Of a DNA stretch of 64,000 bases, positions 24,945 to 34,014 are shown in pieces. Under the pieces are notes generated by a model. It made no database searches and had not been told where the DNA came from. It saw nothing but the letters and a program-made list of their open reading frames with translations. Position 1 is the first letter of the stretch; every line of letters begins with the position of its first letter. Origin of the DNA: Desulfuromonadales bacterium (GTDB taxonomy: Bacteria; Desulfobacterota; Desulfuromonadia; Desulfuromonadales; Geopsychrobacteraceae). The stretch covers positions 1-64,000 of the forward strand of contig JAHYIY010000002.1 of NCBI GenBank assembly GCA_019429255.1, in the 5' to 3' direction. The translations under genes were made by a program, and so were the position numbers.

Positions 24945-26903
24945 TTACCGGAAGGACGCCGGCAGTCGTACAATAAACTCCGATCCTTCACCAAGACGAC
25001 TGTTAAGAAGAATATTTCCACCATGTTCTTTAATGATATTGTAAGTAATGGCCAGGCCAAGACCGGTTCCTGAACCGACTTCCTTGGTCGTATAAAACGG
25101 TTCCCAGATCCTGTCGACAATATCGTCGGACATGCCACAACCGTTATCGCTGATCACCATTTCGATCGTTTCTTCTGCGGCGCTGCGAGTCGACACTTCA
25201 ACTTTGCCGCCCTCCTCAAGAGACTGATAGGCGTTAATCAACAGATTCATACAGACCTGACGTAAACCGGAAGGATCTGCCTTGATCCTCGGCAGGTTTT
25301 CTTGAAGGTTTTTTTCTACCTGGGTATGGCGATAGAGAGCATGGTATTTGAGCAATTCCATGACTTCCAGAAGAATCTGATTAATGTCGACGTACAGGGA
25401 TACTCCTTCAGATTTACGACCAAAACTGAGCAGATGATTGATAATGTCCTTACATCGATAGACCTCGGTCGTAATCATTTTCAGATACGGTGGAAAGATA
25501 TCCAGGCGAGGGTCTTTTGTCCCGCTGAGCTCATCACGAAACCGTCTTTCGAGAGCTTCGGCAAATCCGGCAATTGAGGACAGCGGATTGTTGATCTCAT
25601 GGGCAATGCCGGTTGCCAGAACACCGATGCTTGAGAGTTTTTCCGTCTGAACAAGATGCAGTTCCTGCATGCGTTTTTCGGACACATCCCGCAAGAAAAC
25701 CAGGGCGCGATGACGTCCTTCATGGGCATCGAAAATCGGCGTTGTCGTCACATCGAGGTAGTGTCGGTTTTTATCCAACAAGGTCAGAGTCAGTGAACTG
25801 TCGATCCTTTCCCCCCGTAATGCTCGTTCAACCGGACAGTTGTTGGCATCCGCAGCCGATCCCCGATGGAACAATTCGGCACAAGGCCGGCCGATTTGCG
25901 CCGCAACCGGAAGGAGCCGTTTGCTGACAACATTGTAATGCTGCACCCGGGCGTTCTGATCGTAAACCAGAATGGCATCGCCGATGGAGTCGAAAATCGC
26001 CTGAAGCTCATTGGTTATATTCCGCAACTCCACTTCGGCGCGTTTGCGCGCGGTAATATCCTGGGTGGTTCCATACAGTTTCAGCACCCTGCCGAAACTG
26101 TTGACCTGGGGTTCGATGATAGAATAAACCCAACGCTCCTCACCGGTTTCGAAACGCAGACGATGTTCAATCTCGTAGCTGCATCCAAGTTCGATGCCGC
26201 TCTGCAAGTGGCCGATAACCTTACTCTGATCCTCAGGATGGACCACCCTGGCGAAGTTTTCCTGCGTCGCCTGTTCTTCACTGAGCCGTAAGATCCGCAG
26301 CAATTCGCTCGAAGCGACTACCTTGCCGGTAGCGGGTTCAAAGCTCCAGGATCCGACATGTGTCATGGCCTGGGCTTTGGCCAGATTATACTCGCTCTGG
26401 GCCAGGGCCTGTTCCGCCTGCTTTTTTTCGGTAATATCGACCAGCACCGCCAGGCACTCATTGCCCTGGTCGGTTACCTTCGCCTCAATACGCACAAACA
26501 GCTGGCGCTGTTCGGGGTGCATCAGTTGGACCCGGCAGGTCTCTTTGCGTTGGCCGGTAAAAACTTCCCGGAGAAAATCAGCGAAAACCGACCTGTCGTC
26601 AACGGCGATAAAACGCTCAAATTGATGCTGGACAAGGTCATCAAAATGGTGTCCGAGCAACGCTTCACCAGTCTGATTAACTGAAAGAATGACCCCATCG
26701 CGGTCGAAGGTCACATAGCCGACGGGAGCAGAATCATAAAGAAAAGCATAAGTATTCCGGGAAGCTTCAAGTTCTTTCTGGGATTCCCTGAGTTGTTGAA
26801 TGGTTTTCTGCAGCTCCACCTCTTTGGCATCCAGCTCCGGTGAATGAACCGGATGGTTGCCTTTTGCAACAGGTCTTCTGACTTTTCCCACTTTGTTGTT
26901 CAT
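24945..26903 (-). CDS. PAS-PAS-PAS sensor histidine kinase
   Basis: A 652-residue soluble sensor kinase. After a helical segment come three PAS domains (roughly 50-165, 175-285, 300-410). The dimerisation/phosphoacceptor helix contains GIAHEINNPLSS near residue 430, and the ATPase domain contains NLLINAYQS, DNGCGM and GTGLGLAI. No membrane helix is present, so it senses a cytoplasmic signal. The third PAS contains a Cys/His pair (ELFHRG...NNCPVERAL). The same PAS-kinase core occurs in the kinase at 35370, so both may feed the activator at 34015. Confidence 0.9.
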   Translation of the reverse strand: MNNKVGKVRRPVAKGNHPVHSPELDAKEVELQKTIQQLRESQKELEASRNTYAFLYDSAPVGYVTFDRDGVILSVNQTGEALLGHHFDDLVQHQFERFIAVDDRSVFADFLREVFTGQRKETCRVQLMHPEQRQLFVRIEAKVTDQGNECLAVLVDITEKKQAEQALAQSEYNLAKAQAMTHVGSWSFEPATGKVVASSELLRILRLSEEQATQENFARVVHPEDQSKVIGHLQSGIELGCSYEIEHRLRFETGEERWVYSIIEPQVNSFGRVLKLYGTTQDITARKRAEVELRNITNELQAIFDSIGDAILVYDQNARVQHYNVVSKRLLPVAAQIGRPCAELFHRGSAADANNCPVERALRGERIDSSLTLTLLDKNRHYLDVTTTPIFDAHEGRHRALVFLRDVSEKRMQELHLVQTEKLSSIGVLATGIAHEINNPLSSIAGFAEALERRFRDELSGTKDPRLDIFPPYLKMITTEVYRCKDIINHLLSFGRKSEGVSLYVDINQILLEVMELLKYHALYRHTQVEKNLQENLPRIKADPSGLRQVCMNLLINAYQSLEEGGKVEVSTRSAAEETIEMVISDNGCGMSDDIVDRIWEPFYTTKEVGSGTGLGLAITYNIIKEHGGNILLNSRLGEGSEFIVRLPASFR

Positions 26904-27201
26904 CTCTTATGTCAATTACCTAAAAGGACTAGAATGTTCATTGCTGACATCACGAAGGCTCATCAATACCTGCATGCGTCAACTGTTTTCGACGTTTCAA
27001 GATGTTGTGGAAATCTATTGCCGCCGTCATACCTTTTTGATGCGATAAAGAACTCCATTATATAAGAGCACGGCAATCATCGGGACCAGGAACCTCCGCG
27101 AACACCATCATTGCCGATTTCTTTTATCTTAATCTCCCCCTCTTTGCCGACTGTTTTTCCAGGGGTCGTGATCGCTGTTAGCAAGAGTAACGAGGCCGTT
27201 A
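26904..27201. other. Gene-free stretch upstream of the PAS kinase
   Basis: About 300 bp with no convincing gene. I see a half-match to the enhancer palindrome, TGTGGAAATCTA near 27005, and no clear -24/-12 element. Confidence 0.4.
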
Positions 27202-28326
27202 TTACCAGTTATCTCCCGGAGCGAAATTCTGTCGACGATAATCACGGCCGAGGGCATCAGCCGTCCAGATGGCGGCTTCAACCATGTCTGCCGTCACGGT
27301 AAACCAGCTGAAATGAATGGTTTCTCCCGGCTCGACAGCAGCTTGCGCAACCATTCTGATCTCTTCTGGACCGACATTTCCCAGATGAAGATCTTCAAGA
27401 CAGATGGGCAGACCGACACCAACACAAAAATCCTGTACTTGTCGGATATGCTGCCGTGGTTGCCCTTCCAGCACAAGTTGAGCCAGCAGAGCAAAAGCTA
27501 CTTTTTCCCCGTGCAGAAGCCGTTGTGTTTGAGGCAGAACCGTGAAGCCATTATGAATCGCGTGGGCACCGGCATGCCCCGCATTTTCCGAACTTAAGCC
27601 ACTCAGTAAAGTATTCGCTTCGACAATCGCCTCAACGGCCGGAGTGACCAGCTTCTGTTCAACGGCCAGTTTCGCCGATCGACCCGACTCCAACAAGGTA
27701 TCATAGCACAGCCTTGCCAAGGTCAAGACTGCCAGGGTCGGAGTTTGCCCGCCTGAAAAACCGCTGGTCCGACCGCTCCGGGCACAGGTTGCAGATTCCC
27801 AGTAACAGGCCAGGGCATCACCCATCCCGGCTACCAGAAATTTTACCGGGGCCTTGGCAATAATCTCCGTGTCAACCAGTACACATTCAGGATTGCGGCG
27901 CAGGGACAGATATTGTTCAAAACTTCCCTCATCGTTGTAGATCACGGTTAAAGCGGAACAGGGTCCGTCGGTAGCCGCCGTGGTCGGAACGACAATCACC
28001 GGCAGATTCAGTTCATGGGCGACCGCCTTGCCGGCATCCAACGCCGCGCCCCCCCCCAGAGCGATAATCAGGTCAGCTCCCTGGTCTTGGGCCACTGCGG
28101 CCAGACGGTGAATCTCTTTCCAGGTAGAAATACCGCGAAAAGGTTCTGCGCAGCAGCTGAGCCCCTCTTGCGTAAGACTCTCTTCAATGCACCCGGCGCC
28201 CAGAGACAGGGCCGTATTTCCACCGATCAGTAAAGCCTTACTGCCCAGAGCCAGAGCGTGTGTGCCGATCCGGTTGAGCGCTGCTGGTCCCTGAATATAA
28301 CGGCCCGCTGAAAATAATACTCTCAT
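27202..28326 (-). CDS. Glycerol-dehydrogenase-like iron/zinc alcohol dehydrogenase
   Basis: A 374-residue member of the iron-containing alcohol dehydrogenase superfamily, closest to the GldA branch. The dinucleotide motif GGGAALDAGKAVA lies near residue 91, VPTTAATDGPCSAL near 113, and metal ligands are expected at Asp in AGMGDALACY, His in AGHAGAHAIHNG and His in LLHGEKVAF. GldA-type enzymes oxidise glycerol or vicinal diols with NAD. It follows the VWA gene and precedes the PAS kinase on the same strand. Confidence 0.88.
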   Translation of the reverse strand: MRVLFSAGRYIQGPAALNRIGTHALALGSKALLIGGNTALSLGAGCIEESLTQEGLSCCAEPFRGISTWKEIHRLAAVAQDQGADLIIALGGGAALDAGKAVAHELNLPVIVVPTTAATDGPCSALTVIYNDEGSFEQYLSLRRNPECVLVDTEIIAKAPVKFLVAGMGDALACYWESATCARSGRTSGFSGGQTPTLAVLTLARLCYDTLLESGRSAKLAVEQKLVTPAVEAIVEANTLLSGLSSENAGHAGAHAIHNGFTVLPQTQRLLHGEKVAFALLAQLVLEGQPRQHIRQVQDFCVGVGLPICLEDLHLGNVGPEEIRMVAQAAVEPGETIHFSWFTVTADMVEAAIWTADALGRDYRRQNFAPGDNW

Positions 28327-28384
28327 GGGTAAGTCTCTTCTGTCTTGAGGGCTTTTTTAATGGATTCATTCACATGGTCTGTCT

Positions 28385-29776
28385 TTACCAGTGACTGCGA
28401 CCGCTACCATCGAAGGTCGGCTCATCTCCACCACCGCCGCGCGTGTAATAATCACGATAATTGTAATCCGAATCGACCTCGACCTGATCGAATGATCTTT
28501 TGGAACGATGCTCCTCTTCAAGATAGATATTGCGGAACAGATCCTCGATAATCTCGTTCAGATCATCAATACTCTTGACTTCCTCGACGCGATCGCAATA
28601 GCTGCCATAGGTGTCCAGGATACAATCTCCACGTTTCCACAAAGATTTCTCTTCCGGACTCAGCCACAGCATGTAGCCGGCTTTTTCCCGCAACTGTTCA
28701 AGAACCCAGGCGTTTGCTTCATTGTAATTATTGCGCGCATCGCCTAAAAAAATCACCGCCGGACGGCCGCGGAGGTTATCCAGAAATTTATCCTTGAAGG
28801 CCTGCAGCACTTTTCCGTAATCGCTGTTGGCATCAAGATCGACAATTGTGCCGCTGTCGATCTGACCGAGCATATGATTGATCGGAGCGTTGTTCAGCAT
28901 GTCAGTAATTTCCGCCAGATCGGCGTTAAAAACAAAACTGCGGACAGCCATCAGACGATTGTGCAGGGTGTGCAACAACAACAGCATGAATCGCGAGGCA
29001 TGACTGACCGAGTAACTGACATCACAGAGCACGACAAGGCGGGGTTTCTGCTTTTTTTTGCGCCTTAGGGCCAGCACAAAAGGGACCATGCCGCTACGGT
29101 AGTTTTTCTGAATGGTCCGTACGACATGGATTTTCCCTCGATTTTCCATGTTTTTGACGCGCCGGATATCTTTTTTGAGCCGTAGCAACATCCGCGCAAC
29201 GGCATCCTCCATCGCCTCGATTTCCTGAGGACTGAAAGTGATATCACTTTGCTGGGCAAATGGTTGATTGTAGGCCATGGTGATGGGATTTTGCGCCATG
29301 CGCATCGATGGACGCGGCGCTTCCATGGCTTTCCGGTAGCCCTTCAGACGAATTTCCGTTTCGGTTCCGTCAAGATCGTCGAGACTTGTTTCCCGCAGTC
29401 CAATCAGGTCATTAAGGTCATCAGCGCTGAAGCCGGCATCAACATGAGCCAGGGTCATGTTCTCATTGACCATCTCAGGGTTGGTGCCAAGCATTTTTTC
29501 CCCGTCGATGGCAAAAACAACTTGGCTCAGCAGATCCTGAGGGTCAAGACCCATTCCTTCGGGATAATTGTTAAAGAAACGTGCAAAAACCCGGTCAAAA
29601 ACAGGAATATCGTGAACGTTTTTAACCAGGGTCAGGCGTAGCATTGACCTCACCGAATCACGGGCTTCCAGTCCGCCGAAAGTTAGCGCACGGACGGCGT
29701 CAAGGCTTTCTCCCGGGGACACCCGTAACCCCTCTTTGCGCAAATCGGTAATAAATCTGGTGATGACTCTTTCCAC
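28385..29776 (-). CDS. VWA-domain CoxE-like protein
   Basis: A 463-residue protein. The C-terminal 250 residues form a von Willebrand A domain with the MIDAS-like motif LVVLCDVSYSVSHASRF near residue 260 and VIFLGDARNNYNEANAW near 355. The N-terminal part is helical, as in CoxE/YeiN-type partners of MoxR ATPases. I chose GTG at 29776, four bases after the AAA gene stop; the upstream ATG at 29851 lies inside that gene. The pair MoxR-VWA typically assembles or activates a metalloenzyme. Candidate clients here are the alcohol dehydrogenases or the tungsten enzyme. Confidence 0.85.
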   Translation of the reverse strand: MERVITRFITDLRKEGLRVSPGESLDAVRALTFGGLEARDSVRSMLRLTLVKNVHDIPVFDRVFARFFNNYPEGMGLDPQDLLSQVVFAIDGEKMLGTNPEMVNENMTLAHVDAGFSADDLNDLIGLRETSLDDLDGTETEIRLKGYRKAMEAPRPSMRMAQNPITMAYNQPFAQQSDITFSPQEIEAMEDAVARMLLRLKKDIRRVKNMENRGKIHVVRTIQKNYRSGMVPFVLALRRKKKQKPRLVVLCDVSYSVSHASRFMLLLLHTLHNRLMAVRSFVFNADLAEITDMLNNAPINHMLGQIDSGTIVDLDANSDYGKVLQAFKDKFLDNLRGRPAVIFLGDARNNYNEANAWVLEQLREKAGYMLWLSPEEKSLWKRGDCILDTYGSYCDRVEEVKSIDDLNEIIEDLFRNIYLEEEHRSKRSFDQVEVDSDYNYRDYYTRGGGGDEPTFDGSGRSHW

Positions 29777-29780
29777 GTTT

Positions 29781-30683
29781 TTATTCCAGTTCTTCGCGCG
29801 CCAGATCATTGACTTTTTCAAGATCGGCATGATGCTTGGAAATGACGCCAACGGTATTACCGACTACTGTCGGGGTTAATTTGTTGATATGAAGTATCAT
29901 CAGAACCTTGGCCCAGTCGAGGGTCTCCGACACACTTGGCGGCTTGCGCAGATTCAGGGATCGTACCTTGCGAATAAAAGAAACCATCTGTTGTGCCAGT
30001 TCCACACAAATGTCCGGAAATCGCGTTTGCACAATTTCGACTTCGCGCTCAAACTCCGGATAATCGATATACATGTACAGACAGCGCCGGCGCAAAGCAT
30101 CTGAAATCATGCGCGTGCCGTTACTGGTTAGAATAACCAGGGGTTTCTGCTTCGCTTCAATCACCCCGAGCTCGGGAATTGACACCTGAAAATCACTTAA
30201 GCACTCGAGCAGAAGGGCTTCAAATTCATCATCAGAGCGATCAATTTCATCAATCAGCAACACCGAACGTTGTTCCGAAAGAAAACTGCGCAAAATCGGA
30301 CGCTGAACAAGAAAGTGTTCAGAAAAAAACAAATTTTCTTCGCTTGCTAAAGATTCCACTGCCTCACGCAAATCACTAGTGGCACACAAATGGCGATCCA
30401 ACTGGGTGCGCAGCATCTGGGTATACAGCAACTGCTTGCCGTATTCCCAATCATAAAGGGCTTTACCCTCATCAATGCCTTCGTAACACTGCAGACGGAC
30501 CAAAGGAAACTTCATTGATTCAGACAGGGTTTTCGCCAGACCGGTTTTACCAACCCCAGGAGGACCCTCGATAAGAATCGGTTTCTCCATGCGCAGGGCA
30601 AGAAAAACTGCCGTTGCAATGGCGTCGTCAGCAACATACCCGCCTTTTCTGAGTAACTCCCTTACATCTGCTTCCGTCTTCAT
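29781..30683 (-). CDS. MoxR-family AAA+ ATPase
   Basis: A 300-residue AAA+ ATPase with Walker A GPPGVGKTGLA near residue 40, Walker B LLIDEIDRS near 145, sensor 1 LTSNGTR and the arginine-finger region DALRRRC. It is coupled to the VWA gene at 4 bases distance. MoxR proteins act as chaperones that load metal or cofactor. Its placement right after an iron alcohol dehydrogenase suggests a client in this island. ATG at 30683 follows AGGGGTGAAT; a GTG two codons earlier is less likely. Confidence 0.9.
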   Translation of the reverse strand: MKTEADVRELLRKGGYVADDAIATAVFLALRMEKPILIEGPPGVGKTGLAKTLSESMKFPLVRLQCYEGIDEGKALYDWEYGKQLLYTQMLRTQLDRHLCATSDLREAVESLASEENLFFSEHFLVQRPILRSFLSEQRSVLLIDEIDRSDDEFEALLLECLSDFQVSIPELGVIEAKQKPLVILTSNGTRMISDALRRRCLYMYIDYPEFEREVEIVQTRFPDICVELAQQMVSFIRKVRSLNLRKPPSVSETLDWAKVLMILHINKLTPTVVGNTVGVISKHHADLEKVNDLAREELE

Positions 30684-30732
30684 ATTCACCCCTTACTGCC
30701 TCAGTGACAAAACAGTTAAAAATTGGACTCGA

Positions 30733-30762
30733 TCGACATTCCCGCGAAGACGGGAATCCAGT
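30733..30762. repeat. Short palindromic repeat (CATTCCCGCGAAGACGGGAATCC type)
   Basis: ATTCCCGCGAAGACGGGAAT is a short inverted repeat of a type scattered through many bacterial genomes. Only one copy is seen here. It lies downstream of the terminator of the alcohol dehydrogenase. Confidence 0.45.
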
Positions 30763-30859
30763 GTGATTTTAGATTGTTAAAGAAATGATTCCGGATAAAT
30801 GCACCCGGAGATGACAAGTTTTTTTCTACTGAAACTGTAGCAAAGAGACACACGAGTTC

Positions 30860-30903
30860 TACAAAACAGCCGCCGGCTGCAAAAAACAAAAAGCCGGCGG
30901 CTG
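30860..30903 (-). terminator. Rho-independent terminator of the alcohol dehydrogenase
   Basis: CAGCCGCCGGCT and AGCCGGCGGCTG form a 12-bp perfect stem with a 13-nt loop; on the minus strand TTTTG follows. It lies 31 bp after the stop at 30934. Confidence 0.85.
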
Positions 30904-30933
30904 ATCGGTTCAATTAATCAAGAAATCAAGGGA

Positions 30934-32139
30934 TTACATGCAGCCCTTGAACACCGCACGCATGTTGTCAAAGCCGATGTCTACCGGATTGCCTTCGGAA
31001 CAGATATCAGCGGCAGCAAACTTTGACAGGCCATCGAGGTCTTCTTCCCTCAGGCCGAGGTCACCGAATGTGGTCGTGATGCCGAGATCATCCTTGAGCT
31101 CCTGGATCATTTCGATGAACAGTTCGCCCGCCTTCATATCGGAGATATGGCGCGTGTCGATACCAGCGGCGCGGGCCATCATAGCGAAGCGCTCGGGGCA
31201 GGCCGGCAGGTTGAGGCGACATACGTCGACGAGAGCGATAGCGTTGCACAGCCCGTGAGGTGAATCGTAGAGACCACCCATGGCATGGGCCATGGAATGG
31301 ACGATGCCGAGACCGGCGCTGTTGAAGCTGATGGCAGCTGCCATTTCGGCCCAAACCATCTGCTCAATGGCTTTTTCGTTGTTGCGGTTAGCCGAAGACT
31401 GGCGCAGGTTGGCAAAAACTTCGGTAATTGCCCACAGGCCCGGACCGTAAGCCGACTGCACACAGAGGCGAGAAGCAATCGCCTCAACCGCGTGAGTCAG
31501 TGCGTCCATACCGGTGTAGGCAGCGAGATTTTGCGGCATACACTGATGCAACAATGGATCATTGATCGATTTGCTTGGGGTGCAGTTCGGATCAAATAAA
31601 GCCATTTTGTATTTTTTTTCGGTATGGTTGATGATCGAGAAGCAGGAGACTTCTGAACCGGTACCGGAGGTGGTGTTAATTGCCAGTTGTGGGATCTTGT
31701 TGGCTTTTGTTGCCTTGAAGGCCCCTTCAAAGCTGCGGACATCCTGACCGTCATGGCTGTAGACCAGTTTAATCGCTTTGGCGCAGTCGGTGGTTGATCC
31801 GCCGCCGATGCTGATGATGCCGTCAAACTTGCCTGAAGCCAGCACCTTGGCCCCTTCCATAACTTCAAAATCTTTAGGATTCGGGGTGGCCTTGTCAAAT
31901 ACTTCAGAGGTAACACCGGCGTGCTTCAGAACGCCCTGGATGGTTTCAATGATGCCGGTTCCTTTGAGGCCGGTGGTGACGATCAGGGCGTTGTTCATTC
32001 CCAGGGCTTTGGCATCGTTGCCAACCATGGTATGCGCACCCCAGCCGATATTAACCGACGGATAGGCGTGGGACATTTTGATCGGGTATTCGCGTCTTTC
32101 GTTGCTGAGGGTACGTTTTACATCTCTAAAATGTGGCAT
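30934..32139 (-). CDS. Iron-containing alcohol dehydrogenase, type III
   Basis: A 401-residue enzyme of the methanol/ethanol/1,3-propanediol dehydrogenase branch. The dinucleotide motif is GGGSTTDCAKAI near residue 112; family signatures are TTSGTGSEVSCFSII near 153 and the metal ligands in MDALTHAVEA and HSMAHAMGGLYDSPHG near 210-285. It would oxidise primary alcohols with NAD or, as proposed for mycofactocin-linked family members, with mycofactocin and a tightly bound nicotinamide. A single-gene unit with a perfect sigma-54 promoter at 32320 and a terminator at 30866. The start follows GGGAGACAGATC. Confidence 0.93.
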   Translation of the reverse strand: MPHFRDVKRTLSNERREYPIKMSHAYPSVNIGWGAHTMVGNDAKALGMNNALIVTTGLKGTGIIETIQGVLKHAGVTSEVFDKATPNPKDFEVMEGAKVLASGKFDGIISIGGGSTTDCAKAIKLVYSHDGQDVRSFEGAFKATKANKIPQLAINTTSGTGSEVSCFSIINHTEKKYKMALFDPNCTPSKSINDPLLHQCMPQNLAAYTGMDALTHAVEAIASRLCVQSAYGPGLWAITEVFANLRQSSANRNNEKAIEQMVWAEMAAAISFNSAGLGIVHSMAHAMGGLYDSPHGLCNAIALVDVCRLNLPACPERFAMMARAAGIDTRHISDMKAGELFIEMIQELKDDLGITTTFGDLGLREEDLDGLSKFAAADICSEGNPVDIGFDNMRAVFKGCM

Positions 32140-32319
32140 GATCTGTCTCCCTTTGTATTAGGTGCTCAAATTGAGCACATGAACAATTTGATGGCGCTAA
32201 ACCGGGTCGATACAGTTAAGGTAACGGCGTTTTACCCTGAGTTGTTCACCACCTGTCGAATGCAAAAGCTTTGAACGTCGTGTCACCAAGGCTCTTCAGC
32301 AATACACAGACCCTCTTTA

Positions 32320-32335
32320 AGCAAACACAGTGCCA
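32320..32335 (-). promoter_or_regulatory. Sigma-54 promoter of the first alcohol dehydrogenase
   Basis: Minus strand TGGCACTGTGTTTGCT, a perfect TGGCAC-N5-TTGCT match. Confidence 0.88.
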
Positions 32336-32466
32336 ACTGAAAACAATGTTTTATAGATTAACTTAAAGATGCCGTTTAGCGGACGGATTTCTTTTTTACC
32401 AACAAAAGATACGGGGAAAATGCAGGATTAGCCAAGGGGGACAAGCGGCCGGACGGCCCGGCGGAG

Positions 32467-32483
32467 TAGGGAAAATATCTACA
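32467..32483 (-). promoter_or_regulatory. Palindromic enhancer-like site (first alcohol dehydrogenase)
   Basis: TAGGGA-AAATA-TCTACA followed by CTGG. It lies 131 bp upstream of the -24 box. The right half is perfect, the left half has two changes. Confidence 0.68.
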
Positions 32484-32574
32484 CTGGGGAGTTTTTCGCC
32501 AGTTTCACCGATGATGGGTGGGTGGGTAAATGGCACTTGCCGGCGATCTGTAGAAAAACGTTTCTCCGGGCCGA

Positions 32575-33681
32575 CTATGGGCGGATAGTTGTTTTTTCTT
32601 TCCAGCACGAAATCGCCTGCCGTTGCCGGCAGCGATCCTCGACCACCAGAAAATTGTTGAAACTACTCCAGGTGCGACCCATGCAGCCACCGCCGCAAGT
32701 ATTCCGTAAGACACAGAACTGACACTCGGGCAGGGATGTGACCCGCGCCTGACTGAGTTGTTGCAAATCAGACCAGAGTGGCAGCCCTTCCCTTAATGCT
32801 GCTTCAAGCCCTTTTGAAAAGACATCCTCGACGGCGTAAGAATCGGCATGACACATCAGGCAGGGGTATAGAATCCCTTCTGCGGTGAGATAGGGTGTTT
32901 TGATAAACGAGCAACCTTGGGCGTTCGAGCCCTCAGAACGACACCATTCCAGCGCGGCCACACAGCCGATTGCTTGATAATTCCGGCGGAAGATCTCATC
33001 CTGCTGCCAGCGCTCCAATAACCCAATGTACTGCTCGGGCTGCGGCGGCTGGACAAAGCCCTCCTTGCCGGCACGGCCACACTGGACCAGGGCACCGCTA
33101 CTGACAGAAGCGATACCAAGTTCGGCAGCGAGGGAAAATACTGCCGATAATTCGTGCAAATTGTGTTGCATTTCCGTAAAAAAAATCGCCAGCCGGGGGG
33201 CGAATCCAAGAGCGACCAGCTTTTTCAAAACCTCTATGGTCCGGTGATAAGAATTTCGCCCACGGATCAGATCGTGGGTTTGTGCACAGGCGCCGTCGAG
33301 ACTGAGTTGGATCTGTAAATGGTCAAATCCCGGTAAAGTTAAAGCGCTTATACTGGTATCGTCAAACAACAAACCATTGGTTTGCAGAATAATCCGGGAC
33401 AAATTTCGTTCTGCGGCATAGGTTAAAAAATCCAGCCATTGGGGGTGAAGTAACGGCTCTCCCCCCGTCAACCTCAAGCTGGAGCCTCCCAATGTGATAA
33501 AATCGTCCAGCACTTGAAAAAAAGAAGCCGGCGGTACCAGCGACTCCGACCGCGACGGCCCCGCCTCAAACCAGCAGTGGGCACATTGGAGGTTACATGT
33601 GGTGGTGATAGCAATGGTCAACGTCTGCGGAAGAGACAACCCTGCTTGCTCATAATCGTTAACTATCTGTTGGTCAGCCAT
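32575..33681 (-). CDS. Radical SAM/SPASM protein, second in the island
   Basis: A 368-residue radical-SAM enzyme. Cys29, Cys33 and Cys36 form CNLQCAHC; LTGGEPLLHPQWL follows near residue 74. The C-terminus carries SPASM-type Cys (YPCLMCHAD, LPECQFCVLRNTCGGGC near 280-340) for auxiliary clusters. Such proteins usually modify a peptide or a protein. No second precursor peptide is apparent next to it. It lies downstream of the kinase-activator-RHH genes, with a palindromic site 80 bp upstream of its start. Confidence 0.88.
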   Translation of the reverse strand: MADQQIVNDYEQAGLSLPQTLTIAITTTCNLQCAHCWFEAGPSRSESLVPPASFFQVLDDFITLGGSSLRLTGGEPLLHPQWLDFLTYAAERNLSRIILQTNGLLFDDTSISALTLPGFDHLQIQLSLDGACAQTHDLIRGRNSYHRTIEVLKKLVALGFAPRLAIFFTEMQHNLHELSAVFSLAAELGIASVSSGALVQCGRAGKEGFVQPPQPEQYIGLLERWQQDEIFRRNYQAIGCVAALEWCRSEGSNAQGCSFIKTPYLTAEGILYPCLMCHADSYAVEDVFSKGLEAALREGLPLWSDLQQLSQARVTSLPECQFCVLRNTCGGGCMGRTWSSFNNFLVVEDRCRQRQAISCWKEKTTIRP

Positions 33682-33760
33682 GGATTCTTCGGATCAATAT
33701 GTTTATGCACTACAGATCAAGAACAGCAGGTGGTGGCGCGATTCAGAATGGAATGAATAC

Positions 33761-33777
33761 TGTAGATTTTTGCTACA
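33761..33777 (-). promoter_or_regulatory. Palindromic site upstream of the second radical-SAM gene
   Basis: TGTAGA-TTTTT-GCTACA, an 11-of-12 palindrome of the island type. I find no -24/-12 promoter between it and the start at 33681. Confidence 0.55.
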
Positions 33778-33804
33778 AACAGGCATTCCCTCTTCCAAGG
33801 AGTC

Positions 33805-33984
33805 CTACAGACAAACCTGTTCTTTAACAACCACGTTTTTCAAATATTCGTTCAGTCCACATCGCAATATAGAAGAAACATCCACGGTGGCGCTTTGCCG
33901 CACCCGTTGCAGCATCTCCCACTCCGCCTTATTGACGCGAACAGAAAGGACATATCTTTTCGGCTGCTTCGCTCTTTTTCCCAC
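33805..33984 (-). CDS. Small ribbon-helix-helix-like protein (59 aa)
   Basis: A 59-codon gene that starts with GTG, 7 bases after AGGAG and 30 bases after the activator gene stop. The product contains RYVLSVRVNKAEWEMLQRVRQ and then VDVSSILRCGLNEYLKN. This is a strand followed by two helices, the fold of small ribbon-helix-helix DNA-binding proteins. It may be a second regulator of the island, encoded in the same operon as the sensor kinase and the activator. No experimental parallel is known to me. Confidence 0.65.
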   Translation of the reverse strand: MGKRAKQPKRYVLSVRVNKAEWEMLQRVRQSATVDVSSILRCGLNEYLKNVVVKEQVCL

Positions 33985-34014
33985 GACATATCTCCTAATA
34001 ATCAGCTCAAGGCC

